6,779 nucleotides of DNA from JANLSO01 sp031362405 (GTDB taxonomy: Bacteria > Actinomycetota > Thermoleophilia > Miltoncostaeales > Miltoncostaeaceae). The notes beneath the pieces were generated by a model that saw only the letters and a program-made list of their open reading frames with translations, made no database searches and was not told where the DNA came from. The stretch spans positions 1 through 6,779 of the forward strand of contig JANLSO010000050.1 in assembly GCA_031362405.1 (NCBI GenBank), in the 5' to 3' direction. Both the position numbers and the translations under genes were made by a program. Positions 1-5,192 of the stretch are shown one piece after another; position 1 is the first letter of the stretch; the number at the start of each line of letters is the position of its first letter.

Positions 1-1102
1 GCCGGGCGAACCCGCGACCGAGGGTTCCGAAGGCTGGCCCAGGAGTGAGGGCGACGCGGCCGTGCTGGAGGAAGTGCTTCGCGGGGTCGGGGCCGAGGCC
101 GAGCTCGCGGCAGTCCAGCCAGGCCAGGTAGGTCGCCTGCCCGGGCTCGTAGTGCACTCCGGGCAGGCGATCGGCGAGCAATCTCGGCAACCATCTGCGC
201 GTTTCGTCCAGGTACGCGCAGAGGTCATCGAGCCAGGGCTCGGCCTCGGCGAATGCCGACTCGCTGGCAAGGACTCCGAGATGCCCCGCTCGCGCCGCCA
301 GGTTGGCCGGTAGACCCGCCACCGCCCGGCGCATCACGTCGGACGTCGCGACCAGCATCGCGCATTTCAGGCCGGCGAGGTTCCAGGCCTTCGATGCCGA
401 CGTCAGTGTGATCGCCCGTTCTGCCGCGCGGCCGGGAAGCGAGCCAAAGGGCACGTGCTCCGCCCCCGCGAGCACGAGCGGTGAGTGGATCTCGTCAGAC
501 AGCACCACCGCGTCGTACTGGTTGACGATATGGGCGACGGCCAGCAGCTCGTCGCGATCCGCGACGTACCCGGTCGGGTTGTGCGGGTTGCACAGCAGCA
601 GCGTGTTGGCACCCGCCGCGAATGCGGCGCGGATGCCGTCGAGCGGCAGGCGGCCACCCGCATTGGATCCGAGCAGGGGGACCTCGACCACCCGGCGGCC
701 CGTCTCGGCGATAACCGAGTAGAACGGCGCATATACCGGGGTGTTGATGATCACCCCCGCTCCCGTCGTTGTCAGGCCCCGCAGAAGTTCGGCGACCCCG
801 ACCATGACGTCGGGGGCGGCCACGACCGACGTGGAATCGACATCCCAGGCCCAGCGTCGGGCCGCAAAAGCGGCGAACTGCGCCGCAAGCCGAGAACCGT
901 CGGCGTAGGCGTATCCCAGATCACCTTCCGAAATGGCCTGAGCCATAACGCGACTGATCGCGGGGGCCAGAGGGAAGTCCATCTCGGCAACGAACACCGG
1001 CAGGACGTCGGCAGGATACGTCGCCCACTTCTCGCTGCGACGGCGACGCAACTGCTCGAGCGAGACCGCGTCAAACGAGTTTCCGTGCGCAGTCAGGCTC
1101 AC
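1..1102 (-). CDS. MalY/PatB-type PLP-dependent C-S lyase (cystathionine beta-lyase family), 3' end outside window
   Basis: This is a fold-type I PLP enzyme of the aminotransferase class I/II superfamily. In the MalY/PatB branch such enzymes cleave the C-S bond of cystathionine or cysteine in the cytosol, giving homocysteine or sulfide, pyruvate and ammonia. Visible marks, numbered from the GTG start: the N-terminal AEMDFPLAP block (39-47), GYAYAD (63-68), TPVYAPFY with the cofactor-contacting Tyr (121-128), NPHNPTG (172-178), SDEIHSPL (202-209) with the PLP-nitrogen Asp203, and TSASKAWNLAGLK with the Schiff-base Lys238. About 367 codons are present and MalY homologues have about 390, so only a short C-terminal tail is missing. 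I chose the GTG start because the family's N-terminal block begins soon after it and because its GTGA overlaps the stop of the upstream HNH gene. No strong SD is visible, which fits translational coupling. MalY versus PatB substrate preference cannot be told apart here, and a related aminotransferase activity is a less likely alternative. Confidence 0.9.
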   Translation of the reverse strand, partial: MSLTAHGNSFDAVSLEQLRRRRSEKWATYPADVLPVFVAEMDFPLAPAISRVMAQAISEGDLGYAYADGSRLAAQFAAFAARRWAWDVDSTSVVAAPDVMVGVAELLRGLTTTGAGVIINTPVYAPFYSVIAETGRRVVEVPLLGSNAGGRLPLDGIRAAFAAGANTLLLCNPHNPTGYVADRDELLAVAHIVNQYDAVVLSDEIHSPLVLAGAEHVPFGSLPGRAAERAITLTSASKAWNLAGLKCAMLVATSDVMRRAVAGLPANLAARAGHLGVLASESAFAEAEPWLDDLCAYLDETRRWLPRLLADRLPGVHYEPGQATYLAWLDCRELGLGPDPAKHFLQHGRVALTPGPAFGTLGRGFAR

Positions 1103-1596
1103 GCTTTGAGGTACGGCTCCCAGCTTTTCGGGCGTCGTGGAGCGGCAACCGCGATGAAGACATCCGGAGGCGGAGGCTTTGGCGTGTTGTAGGGGTGCAT
1201 TTGAGCTTCGTGGGGCAGGCGGTCGGCCTTGCGCACGTTGCACGGCGCGCAGGAGGTCACGACGTTCTCCCAGTTCGAGCGACCGCCGCGGCTCTTAGGG
1301 ACGACGTGGTCGACGGTCAGATGCGAACCCGAGCCACAGTATTGGCAGGCGTAGCCATCGCGGGCGAAGACCGCCCGGCGTGAGATTTTGCGCGACTCGT
1401 TGCGGGGCACGCGTACGTAGTAGACCAGCCGGATCACCAGCGGGAAGGCGTGGGTGGTCGTCGCGCTGCGCAGACCGCGGACGGCTCGCTCGAGCACTTC
1501 CGCCTTCTCCTTGAGCACCAGCACGACCGCGCGTTGCAGCGAGCAGACGTTGATCGGCTCGTAGGTCGCGTTCAGGACGAGGACCTGCTGGGCCAT
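1099..1596 (-). CDS. HNH endonuclease, short actinobacterial type
   Basis: This 165-residue protein has a C-terminal HNH (beta-beta-alpha metal) nuclease domain. From the chosen ATG, the zinc-knuckle cysteines are C84 and C87 (CQYC) and C116 and C119 (CAPC). The catalytic core is VDH (D96, H97), then N108 and N111 in NWENVV and N120 in CNVRK. The N-terminus, VLVLNATYEPINV, is typical of a family widespread in Actinobacteria whose cellular role is not established; a generic DNA-cutting or repair role is the usual guess. An open frame continues upstream to an ATG at 1734, but those extra 46 residues look like non-coding leader. The ATG at 1596 matches the usual family start and is preceded by GGAG. 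The SD-to-start spacing is short (3 nt), so a GTG three codons upstream is possible. The stop overlaps the start of the downstream C-S lyase by 4 nt, so the two are probably cotranscribed. Confidence 0.9.
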   Translation of the reverse strand: MAQQVLVLNATYEPINVCSLQRAVVLVLKEKAEVLERAVRGLRSATTTHAFPLVIRLVYYVRVPRNESRKISRRAVFARDGYACQYCGSGSHLTVDHVVPKSRGGRSNWENVVTSCAPCNVRKADRLPHEAQMHPYNTPKPPPPDVFIAVAAPRRPKSWEPYLKA

Positions 1597-1599
1597 GGG

Positions 1600-1605
1600 C
1601 TCCAC
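1600..1605 (-). promoter_or_regulatory. Ribosome binding site of the HNH gene
   Basis: GTGGAG on the minus strand lies 3 nt before the ATG at 1596. It supports the short form of the protein rather than the open frame reaching 1734, although the spacing is tighter than ideal. Confidence 0.5.
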
Positions 1606-1634
1606 GAGGTCAGTAAGTGGCTGGGTCACGGTGG

Positions 1635-1640
1635 AGTTTA
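1635..1640 (-). promoter_or_regulatory. Candidate -10 element for the HNH / C-S lyase operon
   Basis: TAAACT on the minus strand fits the actinobacterial TANNNT -10 consensus. A transcript starting about 7 nt downstream would have a leader of roughly 30 nt before the ATG at 1596. A weak -35-like GTCGCA sits 17 nt upstream of it. This is inferred from sequence only. Confidence 0.4.
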
Positions 1641-1736
1641 GCCAGACCTGCACAGACTGCGACCGACGCCTCCCCCATGTGACGAATCGGTGTTCCGGCG
1701 CGCCCGCCTGGCTGTCCTTTGTCGACGACCTCAAAC

Positions 1737-1742
1737 TAGCGT
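1737..1742 (+). promoter_or_regulatory. Candidate -10 element for the tandem secreted-protein genes
   Basis: TAGCGT fits TANNNT and lies 28 nt before the GTG at 1771, leaving room for a leader of about 20 nt that contains the SD. No good -35 is visible at 16-18 nt; a TTGTCG at 1719-1724 is too close (12 nt). The same 8-mer, ACTAGCGT, precedes the DUF4446 gene on the other strand. Confidence 0.35.
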
Positions 1743-1758
1743 GGGCGGGCTCGCAACC

Positions 1759-1764
1759 GAGGAG
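1759..1764 (+). promoter_or_regulatory. Ribosome binding site that fixes the first paralogue's start
   Basis: GAGGAG lies 6 nt upstream of GTG 1771, an ideal spacing. It selects that GTG over an in-frame ATG at 1690, which would add 27 residues with no signal-peptide character and would overlap the promoter region. Confidence 0.75.
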
Positions 1765-1770
1765 TGCCCC

Positions 1771-2745
1771 GTGTCACCAGTCCGTCGGCCCCGAATCGGC
1801 CGCTGTTTTCCCCTCTTCGCCGCCGCGCTCGTGTCGGGCGCGGCAGCCGCCCCATCCCAGGCCAGCCTGTCGCTGGTCTACGACACCTCCGCGACGGTGA
1901 AAGACCTCGTTTCCCCCGGAGGCCAGCGTGGCCTGACGCCCGAACGCGGTGCCCTGCGGCAAGACCCCGGGGGCGGTGGGATGTTCGCCCCCGGTGACAA
2001 CGCCCGGTACCGCGTGGCGAAGGTCAGCGACGAGGACATCGCCGCGAGATCAGCCGGGGACATCGCCGAGCTTCTGCGCGGCCAGATCCGGCGAGGGCGG
2101 GTCGGCGCGACATCGCACCTCGTCTCCGTCGACGAGATCGGGCGACCCTTCGGCGAAGCTCCACCGGCATCTCCCCGGCGCGGCGCAGGACCGCGGGCCG
2201 TCGACCCCAACTCCCCCGGGGCGCGGTTCAGCGCCGCGATGCAGATGCTCGCCGGCGAGGAGAGCCCGTATGGCGGCACCTGGGCATCGCGAGTCCACGT
2301 ATACATCGCACCCGCCATGAGCACCGCAATCGGGGCGGGCCGGGGGCCCAACCGAAACCTCGGGCGCGACCAGAAACCCCACCGGCCGAGCTGGCAGGCC
2401 GTGATGCCGGGCCTTGCCCTGGCAGGAGGCGTGCACCTGCAGATGTACAACGGCAAGGGCGGCAGCCCCTCGATGTTCTCGGCGACGAACTGGCGCCGGG
2501 TGCCCGCGGGGTTCATCGAACTTTTTGGCCGTTACGGCGGCGACGGCGCGCGGGTCCATTTCATCTTCACCGGAGGTGGGGTACCGGCCGGGGCCCGCGG
2601 ATGCTCGGGATCGCAGAACTGCGCGTGGAAGCTCGCCGAGTCGACACCCGCGGGGCAGGCGATCCTCGCCAATGGGCCCGGGATCTACCGGATCGGCGGC
2701 GATGCCCGCGCCTGGATGCGGGAGTTCAACGGGCGCTTTCCGTGA
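1771..2745 (+). CDS. Secreted protein of unknown function, tandem paralogue A (324 aa)
   Basis: I do not recognise this family. From GTG 1771 the protein starts with a Sec-type signal peptide: basic RRPRIGR (5-11), hydrophobic stretch 13-27, and likely cleavage after SQA (29-31), giving a mature protein that begins SLSLVYDTS. It is therefore predicted to be exported. No transmembrane segment or lipobox follows. Blocks shared with the adjacent paralogue are ALRQDPG (61-67), APGDNA (73-78), SHLV-x-(V/I)-DEIGRPFGE (115-129), EESP-x-GGTWASRVHVY (163-178), RGP-x-RNLGRD (191-200), MPGLAL-x-GGVHLQMY (212-226), QNC-x-WKLAE (282-290) and the terminal REFN-x-RFP (317-324). C278 and C284 are the only mature cysteines and probably form a disulfide. 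The spacing of beta-like strands and conserved acidic residues (D121, E122) could fit an extracellular hydrolase or barrel fold, but that is weak inference. The gene is the first of a two-gene unit divergent from the HNH gene. A 324-codon length matching its neighbour and a good SD support the start. Confidence 0.85.
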   Translation: MSPVRRPRIGRCFPLFAAALVSGAAAAPSQASLSLVYDTSATVKDLVSPGGQRGLTPERGALRQDPGGGGMFAPGDNARYRVAKVSDEDIAARSAGDIAELLRGQIRRGRVGATSHLVSVDEIGRPFGEAPPASPRRGAGPRAVDPNSPGARFSAAMQMLAGEESPYGGTWASRVHVYIAPAMSTAIGAGRGPNRNLGRDQKPHRPSWQAVMPGLALAGGVHLQMYNGKGGSPSMFSATNWRRVPAGFIELFGRYGGDGARVHFIFTGGGVPAGARGCSGSQNCAWKLAESTPAGQAILANGPGIYRIGGDARAWMREFNGRFP

Positions 2746-2788
2746 GGCGGGGGTTAGGTAACTCGCGGGCCCGGTCGATGTACGAGCC

Positions 2789-3760
2789 ATGCATCGATCT
2801 CGTAGTCGCCTCGGCTCGGCGGTTGTTGCCCTCGCGGCAGCCGCACTCGCGGTTGTCGCCGCCCCACGGGCAGATGCCCGGATGTCGTTGGTCTATGACA
2901 CGAGCGAGGTCGTGCAGCGGTTGGTCACGCCACCCGTCGGCGCCGGACTGACCCCTGCACGCGGAGCGCTGCGGCAAGACCCCGGCACGGGCGGGATGCT
3001 CGCGCCCGGCGACAACGCGCCGTACCGAGTGTCGAAGATCGATGAGAAGGCCTTTCTGTCGCTGACACCCGCGCAGATCGCGGAGACGTTGAAGGGCGAG
3101 ATCACCGAAGGGGACGATGGAGCGCTCAGCCATCTCGTGGCGATCGACGAGATCGGTCGCCCGTTCGGCGAAGAGCCGCCCTCGCGCCCCACACGTGGCG
3201 CGACCCTTGCCCCGGTCGACCCGAACTCGGTTGGCGCGCGCTTCAGCGAAGCACTGCGCATCCTGGCTGCCGAGGAAAGCCCCTGGGGCGGAACCTGGGC
3301 GTCGCGAGTGCATGTCTACCTCGCGCCTGGCGTGGTCACGTCAATCGGCGTCGGCCGTGGCCCCGAGCGAAACCTCGGTCGCGATCGCAAGCCGCACCGC
3401 CCGACGTGGCGGGGTGTGATGCCGGGCCTGGCCCTCACCGGTGGCGTACACCTGCAGATGTACCACGGGCTCGGGGGCGTCGTGACGGCCTTCACGGCCT
3501 CCGAATGGCGAGCATCATCCGGCGGCGTCCTCAAGCTCCTCGCCCGCTACGCAGGCGATGCCCGCCGGGTGCACTTCCTGTTCAGCGCAACCGGCACGCC
3601 TGCCGGTGCCACGGGATGCACCGACGCCCAGAACTGCTCGTGGAAACTGGCCGAGGCAACGCCCGGCGGGCGCACGATTCTCGCCAACGGTGCGGGCGTC
3701 TATCGGATCGGGGCCGACGCCGAGAACTGGCTGCGCGAGTTCAACCTGCGCTTTCCCTGA
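2789..3760 (+). CDS. Secreted protein of unknown function, tandem paralogue B (323 aa)
   Basis: This is a full-length paralogue of the gene just upstream. After the signal peptides the two align without gaps, at a constant one-residue offset, with about 186 of 294 positions identical by hand count. The signal peptide has a basic HRSRSR start, an Ala/Val-rich core (11-25) and likely cleavage after ADA (28-30). The mature protein begins RMSLVYDTS, equivalent to its partner. All conserved blocks are kept, including DEIGRPFGE (120-128), EESPWGGTWASRVHVY (162-177), HLQMYHG (221-227), the cysteine pair C277/C283 and the terminal REFNLRFP. It differs most at 100-111, where it is acidic (KGEITEGDD) and the partner is basic, and at 229-247. 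The ATG has only a weak GAG-type SD and lies 43 bp after the previous stop, so cotranscription is likely. The function is unknown. The stop is only 4 bp from that of the convergent pheA. Confidence 0.85.
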   Translation: MHRSRSRLGSAVVALAAAALAVVAAPRADARMSLVYDTSEVVQRLVTPPVGAGLTPARGALRQDPGTGGMLAPGDNAPYRVSKIDEKAFLSLTPAQIAETLKGEITEGDDGALSHLVAIDEIGRPFGEEPPSRPTRGATLAPVDPNSVGARFSEALRILAAEESPWGGTWASRVHVYLAPGVVTSIGVGRGPERNLGRDRKPHRPTWRGVMPGLALTGGVHLQMYHGLGGVVTAFTASEWRASSGGVLKLLARYAGDARRVHFLFSATGTPAGATGCTDAQNCSWKLAEATPGGRTILANGAGVYRIGADAENWLREFNLRFP

Positions 3761-3767
3761 CGCGTCA
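3758..3767. repeat. 10-bp palindrome spanning both stop codons of convergent genes
   Basis: TGACGCGTCA is self-complementary. Its left TGA is the stop of paralogue B and its right end, read on the minus strand, is the TGA stop of pheA. The symmetry is partly forced by two facing TGA codons around CGCG. There is no loop, so it is not a hairpin terminator. Confidence 0.5.
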
Positions 3768-4613
3768 CTCCGGCGCCCCGACGGGGTACGAACCCAGCGA
3801 GATCACACGCGCCACGCCCTGGTCTTCGATGGCGCGAATCGCCGCCGACACCGGCATGTCACGTGACTGGCTGCCCTCGAGATCCATGAAGAACAGGTAG
3901 CGCCCCAGGCCGGTCTTGGCCGGTCGGCTCTCCAGCTTTGTCAGGTTGACGGCTCGCATCGCAAGCTCCTGCAGGATCGCCAGCAGGGCTCCCGGCCGGT
4001 CGCGGTTCAGCGCGCAGATGATCGACGTGCGAAAGCGTCCGGGCCCGTCAGATGGCGCCGGCTCGGTACCCAGCAGGATGAACCGCGTCGTGTTGTGCGG
4101 GTTGTCTTCGATGTCGGCGCTGATCACGTTGCCGGCGTAGATATCGGCTGCGCGCAGGTTGCCGATCGCCGCCCAGGGCTCGTCCGATGACGTCACGATC
4201 CGCACGGCGTCGGCGGTCGAGTTGCTGGCCACGACCTCGACGTCGGGCAGGTTACGCCGCAGGTAACGGCCGCACTGAGCCGTGCCTTGGGGGTGTGACA
4301 GCACCCGCTTGACATCACCGAGCTCGAGCCCCGCCCGGGCGATCAGGTGATGGCGGATCGGGTGGAGGGCCTCGGCGCGAATCACCAGACCCCGCGGGCC
4401 GAATGCCAGCTGATCAAGGGTCTGGTTGACGGATCCCTCGATCGAGTTCTCGATCGGCACGAGCGCCTCGGCCACCTCACCCGAGGCCACCCCTTCGAAA
4501 CAGTCGAGCACGGTCGCGAACGGTGCGATCCGGGTGTCAGAGCCAGGGCCGAGAAGTGTGAGAAGCGCTTCTTCTGTGAATGTCCCGGCGGGGCCGAGGT
4601 ACCCGACGCTCAC
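3765..4613 (-). CDS. pheA: Prephenate dehydratase with C-terminal ACT regulatory domain
   Basis: This enzyme converts prephenate to phenylpyruvate in the cytosol, the penultimate step of phenylalanine synthesis. The catalytic domain opens with GYLGPAGTFTEEAL (4-17). It carries IENSIEGSV (54-62), SHPQGTAQC (106-114), ASNSTADAV (129-137) and the signature TRF (T176-R177-F178), whose Thr is catalytic. The ACT domain (about 195-275) has the family's phenylalanine-binding motifs GALL (208-211) and ESRP (228-231), so feedback inhibition by phenylalanine is expected. At 282 residues the length is usual for the monofunctional bacterial enzyme; no chorismate mutase domain is fused. Translation starts at GTG 4613, immediately before the conserved GYLGPAG. 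That GTG overlaps the stop of the DUF4446 gene (GTGA), and no clear SD precedes it, which suggests translational coupling. Confidence 0.97.
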   Translation of the reverse strand: MSVGYLGPAGTFTEEALLTLLGPGSDTRIAPFATVLDCFEGVASGEVAEALVPIENSIEGSVNQTLDQLAFGPRGLVIRAEALHPIRHHLIARAGLELGDVKRVLSHPQGTAQCGRYLRRNLPDVEVVASNSTADAVRIVTSSDEPWAAIGNLRAADIYAGNVISADIEDNPHNTTRFILLGTEPAPSDGPGRFRTSIICALNRDRPGALLAILQELAMRAVNLTKLESRPAKTGLGRYLFFMDLEGSQSRDMPVSAAIRAIEDQGVARVISLGSYPVGAPE

Positions 4614-5158
4614 GGGGTCGGCTCGCCGTCAGCCATCGTCGGCGGGGGGGCCGGGGTCGGTCGCGCCGCGCGCGGGCCCATGGCGAGCACGACGGCGCGC
4701 TCTTCCTCCGGCGAGAGGCGCTGGTTGCAGACGCCGTCGACGAGTTCTTTCAAGTAGACCCGGGCGTGATCGCGTGAGTGCAGGCTGGTGATGACGTTAC
4801 CGGTCCGCGACTGATCGAGCAGTGCCACCGACCACGACTGCTGCCCACCCATGTCGCGGTAGGCGTCATAACGAACCATTCCCTGGAATCGCAGCGCCCG
4901 CGACAGCTCGCGCTCGGTGATTTCCCCCTGGCGTTCCATCAAGGCTTCCAGGTCTTTCAGGGCGACGCGAACTTCGGCGATCTCATTGCGCAGCAGGGCC
5001 TGCGCGTCGACGAGCGATACCGACACCCCGTCGGCCATCAGAACGTTCTGCGCGCTGCGCAGGCGACGCACACGCATCCAGCTCGCGGTGGCGAGCCCGA
5101 GGGCCGCGACCCCGGGCACCGCGGCCCCCGCGATCGCGCCGATCACAACGGTGTCCAT
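4610..5158 (-). CDS. DUF4446 family membrane-anchored protein
   Basis: This 182-residue protein has an N-terminal hydrophobic segment (about 4-28) followed by MRVRRLR, a positive-inside pattern that puts the rest in the cytoplasm. Residues 46-85 look like an amphipathic or coiled-coil stretch. The family core is RYDAYRDMGGQQSWSVALLD (96-115), then ITSLHSRDHARVY (123-135) and LSPEEERAVVLAM (148-160). This matches DUF4446, a family found in Actinobacteria and Firmicutes whose biochemical role is not known. The C-terminal tail (161-182) is Pro/Ala-rich and probably disordered. The ATG at 5158 has no SD, but a -10-like TAGCGT lies 7 nt upstream, an arrangement typical of leaderless transcripts. 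The stop overlaps the pheA start. Conserved adjacency to pheA would suggest cotranscription, not necessarily a shared function. Confidence 0.88.
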   Translation of the reverse strand: MDTVVIGAIAGAAVPGVAALGLATASWMRVRRLRSAQNVLMADGVSVSLVDAQALLRNEIAEVRVALKDLEALMERQGEITERELSRALRFQGMVRYDAYRDMGGQQSWSVALLDQSRTGNVITSLHSRDHARVYLKELVDGVCNQRLSPEEERAVVLAMGPRAARPTPAPPPTMADGEPTP

Positions 5159-5165
5159 GCCGAGA

Positions 5166-5171
5166 ACGCTA
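5166..5171 (-). promoter_or_regulatory. Candidate -10 for a leaderless DUF4446-pheA transcript
   Basis: TAGCGT on the minus strand, 7 nt before ATG 5158, fits the TANNNT pattern seen at leaderless starts in high-GC Gram-positives. The absence of any SD before this ATG agrees with it. No convincing -35 is visible, and the element overlaps an inverted repeat. Confidence 0.4.
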
Positions 5172-5192
5172 GTGGACCGGGCGGCCCACTAG
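5169..5192. repeat. Inverted repeat CTAGTGG-N10-CCACTAG
   Basis: Perfect 7-bp arms (5169-5175 and 5186-5192) flank a 10-nt centre that could add two more pairs after one mismatch, leaving a 4-nt loop. It lies between the stop of the 468-residue membrane protein (whose TAG is inside one arm) and the DUF4446 start, and it overlaps the candidate -10. There is no U-tract after it, so it is a weak terminator at best. An operator or an RNA attenuating hairpin are alternatives. Confidence 0.55.

Noticed and set aside
5..25. Stop or end of the C-S lyase near the left edge
   Set aside because: The reading frame stays open to position 1 and the family needs roughly 20 more residues, so the gene continues outside the window.
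1597..1734. N-terminal extension of the HNH gene to ATG 1734
   Set aside because: The extra 46 residues are unlike the family N-terminus and cover the candidate promoter. The GGAG and ATG at 1596 match the usual start.
2746..2788. Possible terminator or regulatory element between the paralogues
   Set aside because: The 43-bp gap shows no convincing hairpin with a T-run, so it looks like a simple intra-operon spacer.
1878..2790. Long minus-strand frames opposite paralogue A
   Set aside because: They are Pro/Arg/Ala-rich translations without recognisable motifs. The plus-strand frame is conserved in the adjacent paralogue, so it is the real gene.
4644..4650. Run of seven G residues near the 3' end of the DUF4446 gene, possible phase-variable tract
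   Set aside because: It encodes part of a Pro-rich tail where C runs on the coding strand are expected at this GC content. It is short and far from any promoter or start region of its own.
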